Source: Pseudoalteromonas luteoviolacea DSM 6061 (lineage in GTDB: Bacteria; Pseudomonadota; Gammaproteobacteria; Enterobacterales; Alteromonadaceae). From it: a DNA stretch of 64,000 bases. Under the pieces are notes generated by a model. It made no database searches. It was not told where the DNA came from and saw only the letters and a list, made by a program, of their open reading frames with translations. Position numbers and translations under genes: made by a program. The stretch spans positions 61,338-125,337 of the forward strand of contig NZ_AUYB01000093.1 in assembly GCF_001625655.1 (NCBI RefSeq), written 5' to 3'. Shown here in pieces: positions 37,124 to 46,767 of the stretch; the stretch's first letter is position 1; each line of letters opens with the position of its first letter.

Positions 37124-37924
37124 ATGATTTTTATGACTCCAAAACACCCCCTCCCTATACTTATATTTCTTGTCTGCACTCTGCTTTTTGCCGGACAAGC
37201 CTATGCTCAAACGCTCACCATCGCCATTGGTAATTACCCACCTTATTCAGGTGAAAAATTAAAAGGGCAAGGACTGATCCCCCAGGTCATTCGCGCAGCC
37301 TTCGCCCAACATAATATTCGAGTCGATTTTCAATTTATGCCTTGGGCTCGCAGCTTTATGGAAGCTAAAAAAGGCCTCTATGATGCATCTGCTTACTGGT
37401 ATTGCACTGAATCAAGGCAGGAGTATTTCTCATGTAGCACTGCGCTGTATGAAGAGTCTGCAGTTTTCTTTTTTAACAAAAGCAATCCCATACCGGTTTG
37501 GAATACTTTAGAAGAACTAGAAAATTATCGTATAGGGGCGACTCGCGGCTACAGTTACACCGATGAGTTTTGGCGACTGGCTAAGTCAGGTGAGCTTGAT
37601 GTAAATATCATGACCCGGGATGAACAAAACTTTTCCATGCTTTTAAAAGGCAGAATTGACCTATTTCCCATTGGCTTATTACCGGGAATGTACTTACTAG
37701 AGCAAAATTACCGCAATGAAAAAGGCGCGCTCAATTATCTGCCCAAACCACTTTTAACAGGCACACTACACCTACTCTTTTTGAAAAACCAGCCAACATC
37801 TATGCGATTGCAGAGTATTTTTAATGATGGGCTCGCCAAAATAAAGCAATCTGGGGAGTATCAGGCGATATTGGCCAAGTTTCATGAAGACAAACATACT
37901 AAGCAGCCAAACAATGCCCCATAA
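37124..37924 (+). CDS. Periplasmic solute-binding protein, SBP_bac_3 type
   Basis: A 266-residue exported protein (signal about 1-28, ending AYAQ) with the family 3 binding-protein pattern: LTIAIGNYPPYSGEKLKGQGLIPQVIRAAF, FMPWARSFMEAKKGLYDAS and RIGATRGYSY. Members usually bind amino acids or similar ligands and deliver them to ABC transporters. No permease or ATPase gene is nearby. Lying between a hybrid kinase and a LuxR-type regulator, it may serve as a signal receptor for that pathway. The hybrid kinase has no periplasmic domain, so any link would need another partner. Confidence 0.82.
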   Translation: MIFMTPKHPLPILIFLVCTLLFAGQAYAQTLTIAIGNYPPYSGEKLKGQGLIPQVIRAAFAQHNIRVDFQFMPWARSFMEAKKGLYDASAYWYCTESRQEYFSCSTALYEESAVFFFNKSNPIPVWNTLEELENYRIGATRGYSYTDEFWRLAKSGELDVNIMTRDEQNFSMLLKGRIDLFPIGLLPGMYLLEQNYRNEKGALNYLPKPLLTGTLHLLFLKNQPTSMRLQSIFNDGLAKIKQSGEYQAILAKFHEDKHTKQPNNAP

Positions 37925-38534
37925 AACCATTTTTACTATCTCAGATGCACTCGATTTTGATGTTAGACAGTGGCTTGATAGCCAAGATTGGTCAATACAA
38001 CACTTTAAAAATAGCCAAACATTTTTTGAGCAAGCGGACCTGACTTTACCCGCTTGCGTTATACTGCAACTAAATGATTCTATATTGCGCTACGCTAAGC
38101 TAATCCAACAGCTCTCAAACCAAAACAGCCCCATCATACCTGTTATCATTGAATCTCGCGAAACACTGCTTCCCCAAAAAGGCAGGCATGTGTGTGAGTC
38201 ATTAAACTTTGTCGATTTACCCGTCGAAATTGAGCTACTTTCACAGCTCATAAAAAGTGCATTTGAAAGAGCCATAGAACAACAGCAATGCATTGAAATA
38301 AGCGCGATTTACTATGATAAGTTTACACTCAGAGAGCTTGATATCGCGCAACAGCTCGTCAACGGGAAAACAGTCAATGAAATAGCTGAGCGCTTATTTT
38401 TGGTGCCCAACACGATTGAAAAGTACCTAGAACGTATGCGCATTAAAACCAATAGCACGACATTAACTGCACTCACCAAACTACTCAACAAGTATCCACC
38501 CAGTTTAGATTTGCCAAAAAACACGCACTTATGA
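37914..38534 (+). CDS. LuxR-type regulator with degenerate receiver domain
   Basis: About 206 residues from the ATG at 37914, overlapping the previous gene by 11 bp; a longer in-frame reading starts at 37884. The C-terminal HTH is clear: FTLRELDIAQQLVNGKTVNEIAERLF, then NTIEKYLERMRIKT. The N-terminal 120 residues have the length and layout of a FixJ/NarL receiver (SIQHFKNSQTFFEQ, IPVIIESRE, NFVDLPVEIELL). The strand-3 phospho-Asp position reads CVILQLNDS, with no obvious acceptor Asp, so it is probably not controlled by standard phosphorylation. It ends in a strong terminator. Confidence 0.8.
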   Translation: MPHKTIFTISDALDFDVRQWLDSQDWSIQHFKNSQTFFEQADLTLPACVILQLNDSILRYAKLIQQLSNQNSPIIPVIIESRETLLPQKGRHVCESLNFVDLPVEIELLSQLIKSAFERAIEQQQCIEISAIYYDKFTLRELDIAQQLVNGKTVNEIAERLFLVPNTIEKYLERMRIKTNSTTLTALTKLLNKYPPSLDLPKNTHL

Positions 38535-38536
38535 AA

Positions 38537-38558
38537 AACGCGGCTTTAGAGCCGCGTT
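38537..38558. terminator. Bidirectional rho-independent terminator
   Basis: A 9-bp stem (AACGCGGCT / AGCCGCGTT) with a 4-base loop, flanked by A tracts on one side and T tracts on the other. It can end both the LuxR-type gene (+) and the convergent LamG/tectonin gene (-). Confidence 0.85.
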
Positions 38559-38579
38559 TTTCATCTGGTGTACGAGTGA

Positions 38580-41500
38580 TTAGCAAAATATATGACAAAT
38601 GAAGTGCTTGGCGCCATTGTAGGCATCTTTTGCCGTATCTTCTGCTTTATCTTTGGCCGTATCAAATGCAGTGCCCGCAAAGTCACCCGCCTTTGCTCCA
38701 TAATTATTTACCGCATCATCTACACTGATAATGCCACTAAACACCGCATCTTGAGCAGAAACCCCATACAGATTCATAGCCTGATCAAGCGGTAACATAT
38801 TGGTCTGTACAAAGCGGATTGCTGGCACGTAGTACTGGGTTACAGCTTGATTGACAGTTAGCATATTTGAGTTAACGGCTTCTAGCCCACCAATTACGCC
38901 ATTGCCAACCAGATCTGCGGTATCAGCCACTGAGTTAGTATCAATAACCACATTCACGTCCACATCTAAGCCAATCAATACAGCCAATTCTCCAGAAACC
39001 CCAACGGTAAGCTCTCCATCTTCGTAGCCCGCAGTGGCCCCAGCATTGATACCAACACCCAGACCTGCTTCAACTCCGCCTTCGGCATTGCCGCCTACAC
39101 CTGCTAACGAGCCGCTGGCATAACCTGAAGCGGTGGCCATGATCCCCGCTTCAGCACCTGCTGAACCAGAAAGACCATAACACCCATCGCCGTAGCATAA
39201 TTTGCTGTCACCTTCGACATTAGCATAGGCTGACAATGCCGCAGTGCCTTCGGTAGTCGCACTTGTGCCAGGTACAAAGTCCACTTCAACTTCTAACGTA
39301 CTCGTCGCTGAAACAGTTGCTTGCGTACCTAACTTAACATGCTGAGAAATCTGCGTCTTATCTATGGTTAATTGTGCTTCAATTTCAGCGTCTACCGTCA
39401 CCTCTACACCATACTCCTGCGAGGCAGAACCAACACCATCGACTTCCACAGAGCCACCAGCGGTTGCCACAGCACCCGCGCCGATATAGCTTCGCGCTTC
39501 GGCGTTTACACCGTCTGGACCAACTGAAAAAGACAGTTCAGCATCCGCCTCAGCATAGGCTTTGGCGTTTGCATAACCGTTAATACGTGCGCCACCAATC
39601 AACTCTTTACTAATCGACGTCTCCGCGGTAACACCAACTTTGAGTTCAACGGCTTTGTCCACTTCTACTGTAGGAAAGTCAATCGAAAAGACGCCTGACT
39701 GGATTTCATCTGCAATCAGTGCAAATACACCGTTGCCCATGGCCACTGAATTATTCACGACCGCTCCGGCTGGCACTCCTGCAATCAATACCACATTGCC
39801 TGGGCTAGTATTGACAGCTGCTGGCAATTGATATGTTTTATAGTAATCCGCAATCGCTACAACATTGTCTGTAAAGCGAATATAGTCAACATCGGTCATC
39901 AATAAACGCGTTACACGAGTTTGATCATAGCGATAAGTAAGGACCAGCGAATTACCTACTCGCTCAACCGTATAATTTTTTCGGCTATCCGCTACTTGAA
40001 AAACGGTACCGCCGCTGACGCTACGCTCCAACTCAGCATCATTAATAAAGATCTTTTGCTGAGATGAAACAAAGTTGCCATCATAACTCGCTGTTAATTC
40101 AACATTGACGTAAAAATCATGGTGGGCATTGCTGACATCCAGTTTCAACCCTATTGCGTCACTGGCATTAAGATCAATACTACCACCTTGAATCAAGTAC
40201 TTATTGTTTTTGTCCAATAACACGACATCATGAGGTAAACCTGAGATAGTAACCGTCGCATCTTGAGCGACTTTTGGATTAACGATCACATTCAAAGGTA
40301 CCGCTTTACCAACACCAAAACTACTTTTGATATCACGATACTTACCTTTTACCAAATACCACGGTTGATCAGCACTGCCTCTTACATAGCGGTCATTTTT
40401 CTCGGTAACGACCCAAATACGCCCATCGTTATCAACCGCGATCTCTTTAGCTTTTGCACTCAACTCCCCCTCACCGCCATAACTCGGAATATAATTTGGA
40501 TCGTTAACTGGCACAGCTTTACTGGTGTCGCCAAAGACATCTGTGGTTGGATCAAATGGCGCGTTGCTGTCATACCCTTTTGCTTGTTTCGGATCAAATG
40601 CATCGGAAGGCGTAAAGTACCAAGGTGCAGAAATACCAAAACGATTTTTCACATACCCAGCGTTATCGATGCCCCATACCTGACCATCCGCGCCAACAGC
40701 GAGCTTTTTCATAAAGCCATCTTGAGTTAGCCAATCTCCGGATGATTTTTTACCATGCAGTTTGATTTCACCTTTGAGACCATTTCTCACATACACTTCA
40801 CCATTTTGGCCGGTCGCTGCTGCCCAAACATAACCATTTGGCTGAACCGCCAATTGCGGAAAGAAACCATCCACTTGCTGCCAAGGAGAATCGAAGCGAT
40901 CGCGAAAATACACTCTACCATCTTCTGTGCCGGCCCAAATGCCACCCTCTTTGTCGCTGCCAATACTGACAAAGTGCATCCCTTGATCGACATCGGTATC
41001 CACCTTCCAGTCTGTATTTTTAGAACGACTGAATACAACGCCCCGTTTATTGATGCCCCAATAAATATCACTGTGATGAGTCACTTGCTCAATAGGTTCG
41101 CCAAAATCAATACTGCCGCTTTTCGCAAATAGCAAATCATCGGCTTTTGGCGGCACCACATATACAAAATCATAGCGTTGTACAGGTTTTACAGAGTAAG
41201 GCTGAACACTGCCAGCATGGACTTCTACTTGTAGCGCGAATTTACCAAAAAAACCCTGTGGAATATTAAGTAGCAGCGCATCATTTTGTAATGCTTTCAA
41301 ATCAACCACTTGCATATATGTGCCATTTTTATTTTTCTTAGGCAGCAATGCATTACCCTTTATACTTACACCTTTTGGCAAGCCCGAGACCGTCACTGCA
41401 CGGTAATCTTGCGGTACACTTAACTGAGGCACAGTAAATGGGTAATCCGCAGATGTGGTACGAGTTGTGCCAGCTCGTGCACCATGCAAATGCATATAAT

Positions 41501-42218
41501 CGCCACCGGTCGCATGGTCTATCACGCTACCACCCATAATATCTTTCTCATTTAATGGGTAATTGGCAATTAAGTGTGGCGTGATCGCACTTAAGACTGC
41601 TCGATTATTTGCTCTGAGCTGTTTTTGAGTACGCGCGGTATTCCATATTCTAAAATCATGAATAGCACCTTGAAGTAACGCATCTCCACTCCAAGCACTT
41701 CGACCAATGTAACGATGGCGGCGCGGTTTCGTACTAGGCAAGTTCATGTTGTTGTTAGTCGCAACCAATTCACCATTAATATAAAGTTTGGCCGTGCTTG
41801 TATCGTGTTCAAAGGTTGCAGCCAAATGAGTCCAATAGCCAATAGGTATCGCTTTGGGAGAGTCAACCACGGTCTCGTGACCGTCGCGGTATACGCTGAA
41901 TCGTGGTTTGCCTGTCTTAGCAATTGATGTGGCAAAAATAATATTGTCTTGACCTGTTTGGTTGAAAAAATCTAGCAAGCGTGCAAAATGCGTCACTTGG
42001 TCAACTTTAACCCAAGCTTCAATTGTAAAGCTTCCAGAGACGTCAATATTTTTCTCGCTCACTAATTCCGCATAATCATCTTGTCCATCGAAAACTATAG
42101 ACGATGCTACGTCGCGCTCTAGTACTCTATACTCTTGTGCTGCAATCGTTTGCGAAAACACGCTAAACAAAATAACAAGCGCATATTGAGTGATCCGCTC
42201 AATACAGTGTTTCAACAT
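38580..42218 (-). CDS. Giant secreted LamG/tectonin protein with Gly/Ala-rich C-terminal domain
   Basis: A 1212-residue protein with a Sec signal (about 8-27, ending IAAQ). A LamG/concanavalin-like lectin domain (about 38-225: FDGQDDYAELVSEKNIDVSG, SFTIEAWVKVD, GYWTHLAATFEHD, IHDFRIWNTARTQ) is followed by a strand-rich stretch. Tectonin-type propeller repeats follow (about 380-560 and near 600-635: VSIGSDKEGGIWAGTEDGRVYFR, KKLAVGADGQVWGIDNAGYV). Then come Ig-like strands, and from about 855 to 1115 a long Gly/Ala-rich low-complexity region with repeated A-x-A and G-x-G patterns. The C-terminus is helical and ends CHIFC. Tectonin and LamG domains bind glycans, so a surface-adhesion or toxin-like role is possible. 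No known toxin domain is seen. Confidence 0.75.
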   Translation of the reverse strand: MLKHCIERITQYALVILFSVFSQTIAAQEYRVLERDVASSIVFDGQDDYAELVSEKNIDVSGSFTIEAWVKVDQVTHFARLLDFFNQTGQDNIIFATSIAKTGKPRFSVYRDGHETVVDSPKAIPIGYWTHLAATFEHDTSTAKLYINGELVATNNNMNLPSTKPRRHRYIGRSAWSGDALLQGAIHDFRIWNTARTQKQLRANNRAVLSAITPHLIANYPLNEKDIMGGSVIDHATGGDYMHLHGARAGTTRTTSADYPFTVPQLSVPQDYRAVTVSGLPKGVSIKGNALLPKKNKNGTYMQVVDLKALQNDALLLNIPQGFFGKFALQVEVHAGSVQPYSVKPVQRYDFVYVVPPKADDLLFAKSGSIDFGEPIEQVTHHSDIYWGINKRGVVFSRSKNTDWKVDTDVDQGMHFVSIGSDKEGGIWAGTEDGRVYFRDRFDSPWQQVDGFFPQLAVQPNGYVWAAATGQNGEVYVRNGLKGEIKLHGKKSSGDWLTQDGFMKKLAVGADGQVWGIDNAGYVKNRFGISAPWYFTPSDAFDPKQAKGYDSNAPFDPTTDVFGDTSKAVPVNDPNYIPSYGGEGELSAKAKEIAVDNDGRIWVVTEKNDRYVRGSADQPWYLVKGKYRDIKSSFGVGKAVPLNVIVNPKVAQDATVTISGLPHDVVLLDKNNKYLIQGGSIDLNASDAIGLKLDVSNAHHDFYVNVELTASYDGNFVSSQQKIFINDAELERSVSGGTVFQVADSRKNYTVERVGNSLVLTYRYDQTRVTRLLMTDVDYIRFTDNVVAIADYYKTYQLPAAVNTSPGNVVLIAGVPAGAVVNNSVAMGNGVFALIADEIQSGVFSIDFPTVEVDKAVELKVGVTAETSISKELIGGARINGYANAKAYAEADAELSFSVGPDGVNAEARSYIGAGAVATAGGSVEVDGVGSASQEYGVEVTVDAEIEAQLTIDKTQISQHVKLGTQATVSATSTLEVEVDFVPGTSATTEGTAALSAYANVEGDSKLCYGDGCYGLSGSAGAEAGIMATASGYASGSLAGVGGNAEGGVEAGLGVGINAGATAGYEDGELTVGVSGELAVLIGLDVDVNVVIDTNSVADTADLVGNGVIGGLEAVNSNMLTVNQAVTQYYVPAIRFVQTNMLPLDQAMNLYGVSAQDAVFSGIISVDDAVNNYGAKAGDFAGTAFDTAKDKAEDTAKDAYNGAKHFICHIFC

Positions 42219-42558
42219 TATTAATAAACCCTTTCTTTGACTTTAAATCGGAATCACGAAGACGTGACTCGAACAATAGAAATAAGCAATACCCAAAAAC
42301 GAACTATCTAGAATGGAATATTCCTAAAGGCGGTAGGTTATCACAGCAAGTAATACTAAGTGGTGTGAGCAGCAAAAAAGCCAACCCAAAAGAACCAAAA
42401 AAATCTGCAAAAGCGGCTGATTTAGAACAATTATCAATCGATAAATAAAAATGAAGTAACGGTCATTATTAAACTCACCACCTAATATTTGAGAAAAAAT
42501 TGAAATATATATCTAGGACCATCGGTCTTTAACGATAATCAATTTTCTAGGAGTTCAC
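42219..42558. other. Intergenic region between the LamG/tectonin and DUF417 genes
   Basis: About 340 bp between two divergent genes, with an AGGAG ribosome site for the + strand gene near its end. A + strand frame without stops runs from about 42197 to 42448. It reads as a plausible basic protein end (TNYLEWNIPKGGRLSQQ, then KEPKKSAKAADLEQLSIDK) but has no upstream ATG; only an internal GTG would give 28 residues. It could be a gene remnant or chance. Confidence 0.35.
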
Positions 42559-43434
42559 ATGCAACATAAAACACTAATTAATTTGGTGACCGGGTTGACA
42601 GCATTTAGCCTGTTTATCTTTGCGTTGTCCATGATGCTAGGTGGGAATGATCGATATGTGCAAACCGCATTAAAGTTTTATTACCTAGATTCGGCTATTT
42701 CAGACGTGCTAGCGGCGCAGTTGCTAGGCGGGTTCATTGTGATTATCAGTGCTTTACTTGTCTCTAGGCAACCCGCTTTTAAAAACGCCTCAATGTGGGG
42801 CCTTACAGCAATTGCTTTATTGTTTTTAGTCACTCTGTTTTCAGAGTCTCGATGGATACAGTCTCATGGCGGCTTTCCTGTAATTGGGTCTGGGCAAGGG
42901 ATTATCAAATACTTCGCCTTGTTACCGATCGCTGTTTATTTGTTTGCAAGAGAAAAATTCAGCACTAGGGCTCACCTTTGGTTTAACTTTTTTCCAGTGG
43001 CCGTCGTATTACTTTGGATTGGCGGCATGAAGTTTTTGGAGTTAGAAGCTAAGGGCATAGAACCATTGGTTAGTAACTCACCGTTTATGTCTTGGCTATA
43101 CGATTTATTCTCGGTGCAAATGGCTTCAAATCTAATCGGCATTTACGATATATTCTTCACCGCTTTGCTCGGCGCAGCAATATTTTTACGCCATAAACCG
43201 CTATTTGTTATATCTGCACTTGCATGTGGCGCAGTGTTTGTGATGACACAAACTTTTCTAATCACAACTCCTGGAGCACTCAGCGTTTCAACACTGCTTA
43301 CAGGAACTGGTCAATTTGTCATTAAGGACATTTGGTTTATATGTAATTTATTGATACTTCATCATCTAATCAATCAAACAACAGACTCAACTAGTACTGA
43401 GATAAAATCTGAACAACAGTCTTCCATGGCTTAG
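42559..43434 (+). CDS. DUF417 (RclC/YkgB-like) inner-membrane protein
   Basis: A 291-residue membrane protein with about seven hydrophobic segments. The core WIGGMKFLELEAKGIEPLVSNSPFMSWLYDLFS is the DUF417 signature shared with E. coli YkgB/RclC, a protein of the reactive-chlorine-resistance regulon. The N-terminal 110 residues are an extra membrane part not seen in the roughly 200-residue E. coli protein, though that comparison is from memory. AGGAG lies 9 nt before the ATG. Role unknown here; a link with oxidant stress is only by family. Confidence 0.75.
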   Translation: MQHKTLINLVTGLTAFSLFIFALSMMLGGNDRYVQTALKFYYLDSAISDVLAAQLLGGFIVIISALLVSRQPAFKNASMWGLTAIALLFLVTLFSESRWIQSHGGFPVIGSGQGIIKYFALLPIAVYLFAREKFSTRAHLWFNFFPVAVVLLWIGGMKFLELEAKGIEPLVSNSPFMSWLYDLFSVQMASNLIGIYDIFFTALLGAAIFLRHKPLFVISALACGAVFVMTQTFLITTPGALSVSTLLTGTGQFVIKDIWFICNLLILHHLINQTTDSTSTEIKSEQQSSMA

Positions 43435-43466
43435 TTAAATATCAAATCAAGCAGTGCTGCCTAACG

Positions 43467-45071
43467 TCAGCCTGCCTGATTTGTACATGCGGTATCATCG
43501 GTTTTTCGAACTAACGTTTTCACTGTAAATGTATTTCTGCCAACTTCTTTCGCACGGTACATCGCTTGATCGGCTGTCTCGAGCAATTGAGCGCTGTCAC
43601 TCTCACTATCCGGTCTCATTGAACTTGCCCCAACGCTAACCGTAACAAATGGGCCCACACTGGACTTCTCATGAAGAATCTCCAACGCGACCACCGTAGT
43701 CAGGCACTTTTCACAAAACGCATCTACTTGCTCAGTGTCTGGCAAAATAAATATAAACTCTTCACCGCCAATACGCGCAAAGACGTCACAGGCTCGCTGT
43801 GCCAATTGACTGAGTGCTTTTGCCACTAAACACAAACAACGATCTCCCGCTACATGTCCATAAAAATCGTTATATTCTTTAAAAAAATCGATATCAATTA
43901 CTACTAAACTAATGGGGCTACCTACACGCACCGCACGGCGCCACTCTTTCTGCAATTGCATATCAAAATGGCGACGGTTCGATACGTCTGTCAGGCCATC
44001 TACTTGGGTCATTGTTAGAAGCTTCGCATTCGCTTTATCTAACTCTCTCGTTTTAATCCTAACCGCTTGCTGAATCGCGATTTGGCGACGATACAACAGG
44101 CGAACATAGAAAAACATCAGTAATGTCATCAGCATCCCGATGAACAAAACAACCATTGGAGTCGCTGACGTTCGGCTTTGTACAAAGTTATATGAGGGCG
44201 ACGCGCTGATCACCCAATTCCTTCCCCAAACATCTAACCAAGACTGCTGTTGGCCCTGTGAATTGAGTTGATTGTGATACAAAATTTGTTTTTGCATACT
44301 GTCGGTGACGTCTTCAATAACAAACTCAATATCACCTTCATTTTTACCTAACTTTGAATGTGCAACTAAATCGTTCAATTTAAACACCCCCATCACAAAC
44401 CCACGAATATTCGCCCGTTTATCTGCAACGGTGAGTGACAAATTATCGTAGATTGGTCTCAGTGCAATAAACGCCTTTTGTTTTTGAGGATCTTGCACCA
44501 AAGTAATGCTCGCAGTCACAAGTGGCAATGCCAGATCTCGAGAGGTCGTGATTATCTCTCGCCGAACTTGATCTGAAAATAAATCAAACCCCAGTGCCGC
44601 TTCATTCCCAAATAGGGGTTCAATATACTGAATAGGATAGTACTGTGCACGATTGTGTGCGGCTTGCATTTGCCCTGCAATGCGCTCGGTAATAGCGAAA
44701 TGCACATAATTTTGGCGGTTTTCTTGTTCAAAACCAGCTCGATGTGTGTGCGCAACCTGAGGAACCCATTGCAAAGCTTGAACGCCAACTTTGGTTGCTA
44801 AAATACTGGATGCAATGTGTTGAAACTGCGCCTTGCTCGCATTCGGCCGTACCTTAAAAAGCACCGCCAAACTCTGCAAAGCAGAGAGGTTATTCATCAC
44901 TGTTTCTTTGAAAGAGTCAACGCGTAGGAAATATTCTTTATTGAACTCTTGCATGATTGAGGATTGCTGCTCTTGATGCAGCATATACACCAGTGACCCT
45001 GTAAAAAGGCTGCCCGCAATTAATACACTGAGCTGCATACCAAGCGCCACTCTCCGCTGTGTGATGTCCAT
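43467..45071 (-). CDS. CHASE-GGDEF diguanylate cyclase
   Basis: About 534 residues from the ATG at 45071 (AAGGG upstream; the longer in-frame reading to 45140 is unlikely). Two membrane helices (about 10-32 and 300-322) flank a periplasmic CHASE domain (ALQWVPQVAHTHRAGFE, YYPIQYIEPLFGNEAALGFDL, RPIYDN). The cytoplasmic GGDEF domain has VIDIDFFKEYNDFYGH, the active-site motif GGEEF and an intact inhibitory RxxD site (RACD) five residues before it. So it should make cyclic di-GMP and be product-inhibited. The CHASE ligand is unknown. Confidence 0.9.
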   Translation of the reverse strand: MDITQRRVALGMQLSVLIAGSLFTGSLVYMLHQEQQSSIMQEFNKEYFLRVDSFKETVMNNLSALQSLAVLFKVRPNASKAQFQHIASSILATKVGVQALQWVPQVAHTHRAGFEQENRQNYVHFAITERIAGQMQAAHNRAQYYPIQYIEPLFGNEAALGFDLFSDQVRREIITTSRDLALPLVTASITLVQDPQKQKAFIALRPIYDNLSLTVADKRANIRGFVMGVFKLNDLVAHSKLGKNEGDIEFVIEDVTDSMQKQILYHNQLNSQGQQQSWLDVWGRNWVISASPSYNFVQSRTSATPMVVLFIGMLMTLLMFFYVRLLYRRQIAIQQAVRIKTRELDKANAKLLTMTQVDGLTDVSNRRHFDMQLQKEWRRAVRVGSPISLVVIDIDFFKEYNDFYGHVAGDRCLCLVAKALSQLAQRACDVFARIGGEEFIFILPDTEQVDAFCEKCLTTVVALEILHEKSSVGPFVTVSVGASSMRPDSESDSAQLLETADQAMYRAKEVGRNTFTVKTLVRKTDDTACTNQAG

Positions 45072-45308
45072 GATCAATCCCTTCATAAGCACGCTATTGG
45101 GCAAGTATAGACCACCATATAAAACCTGCGACTGGGTCAAAAATGGCTTTCGGTCTGTCCGATTGGTGTCTTACCATAATTAATATGCTGATGGATTAAA
45201 TTCGGCAGACCCGATGAACTCTGCTATGATCGCGTATCCAAGGCAATATCGCCAATCATAGACGAGGTAAAGGTCATCCCTTATCACCTCAGTACAAAGA
45301 GAGTATGC

Positions 45309-46730
45309 ATGAACTTTTCTCAACTTGGGTTATCCCAAGTACTTCTGAACACGCTTGAGACTAAAGGGTACAGTACACCTACACCAATTCAACAGCAGGC
45401 AATCCCAGCCGTATTGAACGGCCAAGATGTCATGGCTGCGGCACAGACAGGAACTGGAAAAACGGCGGCGTTTACTCTGCCACTGATAGAAAAGCTACTC
45501 AGCTCACAACAGCCCCATGCTAATCAAGCGCGCGTGTTAGTACTTGCCCCAACACGAGAACTTGCAATTCAAATTGCTGAAAGTGTCGAAACATATAGTG
45601 CTGGGACTCGCATCCGCAGCACGGTTGTCTATGGAGGCGTGAAGATCAACCCACAAATGATGCAGTTGCGCAAAGGGGTCGATATTCTCATAGCAACGCC
45701 TGGTAGGCTGCTGGATCTATATCAGCAAAATGCGGTCAAGTTTACTGAGTTGTCTGCATTGGTGCTCGATGAAGCAGATCGCATGCTAGATATGGGCTTT
45801 ATCCATGATTTAAAGAAAATTATTAGATTACTGCCTAAAAAACGTCAGAACTTACTGTTTTCTGCAACTTTTTCTGAGCCAATCAGAGAGTTGGCGCAAG
45901 GGTTATTTTCCTCACCAGTGGAAATCTCGGTTGCTGCCGAAAATACTACGGCCAAAACAGTCATTCAGAGCGCTTACGCATTGGACAAAGCGCAAAAAAG
46001 CAAATTGCTATGCCACTTTTTACTCGCAAAGAAATGGCAGCAGGTATTAGTTTTTTGTCGCACTAAACATGGCGCAAATCGCCTCGTTACTTTACTAGAA
46101 AAAAATCACATTAGCGCAGCCGCTATTCATGGTAATAAATCACAAGGCGCCAGAGTTAAAGCACTCAACGGCTTTAAATCAGGGGAAGTCAACGTCCTAG
46201 TGGCAACAGACATTGTCGCCAGAGGCCTAGATATCAATGAGCTGCCCTATGTCGTGAATTACGACCTACCTAATACCTATGAAGATTACGTGCACAGAAT
46301 TGGCCGTACGGGCAGAGCAGGAAGCGAAGGGGTTGCAGTGTCTTTTGTTACAGCAGCAGATGCGGATGATCTTTATGGTATTGAGCGCTTTATTGGTGCA
46401 CTTATTCCTCGCGCTGAAGAGCCTGGATTCGTGCCGCAAAACCCCGTTCCAGAAAAGCCACTGGATACTCGACCAATCAAACCGAAAAAGCCAAAGAAAA
46501 AGAAGCCAAAAACATCCCCTGAACAAACTGAGAATGCCGCTACAAAGCAAGCAGATAAAGCAAGTAGTAGTAATAAAAGCCGCTCAGGACAACGCACTAA
46601 GCATGGGAATAAACCTAAGCGTAGCCCAAACTCGCAAAATTCGGGTAAACCCAACTCAAGAACAAAAGCCAGTGATAGCCCGCGCACCAACCAGCCGCGT
46701 AAGCCTAATACGCGACGAAAGCCCAACTAG
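45309..46730 (+). CDS. rhlE: DEAD-box ATP-dependent RNA helicase, RhlE type
   Basis: A 473-residue helicase with all main motifs: Q motif ([10 protein letters not shown]), motif I AQTGTGKT, Ia APTRELA, Ib ATPGR, II DEAD ([13 protein letters not shown]), [26 protein letters not shown] and [10 protein letters not shown]. The C-terminal tail from about 375 is Lys/Arg/Pro/Ser-rich, as in RhlE, and would bind RNA. It acts in ribosome assembly and mRNA turnover, often at low temperature. The leader (45264-45290) can fold an imperfect hairpin (GAGGT..AAGG / CCTT..ACCTC), which might matter for regulation. Confidence 0.92.
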   Translation: MNFSQLGLSQVLLNTLETKGYSTPTPIQQQAIPAVLNGQDVMAAAQTGTGKTAAFTLPLIEKLLSSQQPHANQARVLVLAPTRELAIQIAESVETYSAGTRIRSTVVYGGVKINPQMMQLRKGVDILIATPGRLLDLYQQNAVKFTELSALVLDEADRMLDMGFIHDLKKIIRLLPKKRQNLLFSATFSEPIRELAQGLFSSPVEISVAAENTTAKTVIQSAYALDKAQKSKLLCHFLLAKKWQQVLVFCRTKHGANRLVTLLEKNHISAAAIHGNKSQGARVKALNGFKSGEVNVLVATDIVARGLDINELPYVVNYDLPNTYEDYVHRIGRTGRAGSEGVAVSFVTAADADDLYGIERFIGALIPRAEEPGFVPQNPVPEKPLDTRPIKPKKPKKKKPKTSPEQTENAATKQADKASSSNKSRSGQRTKHGNKPKRSPNSQNSGKPNSRTKASDSPRTNQPRKPNTRRKPN

Positions 46731-46739
46731 CGTCATTCG

Positions 46740-46767
46740 AGCCCAATCTAAAGGTTGGGCTAATTTT
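46740..46767 (+). terminator. Rho-independent terminator after rhlE
   Basis: A 9-bp stem with one G-U pair (AGCCCAATC / GGTTGGGCT) around a TAAA loop, followed by AATTTT. It lies 10 bp past the rhlE stop and overlaps the end of the convergent kinase gene. Confidence 0.75.

Noticed and set aside
42530..42545. A partial Fur-like match (CGATAATCAATTTTC) before the DUF417 gene
   Set aside because: Only the first half-site matches well; the second half agrees at 3 of 7 positions.
43445..43481. An imperfect hairpin (AATCAAGCAG / CTGCCTGATT) between the DUF417 and cyclase genes
   Set aside because: One mismatch, a long loop and no T tract on either side; too weak to call a terminator.
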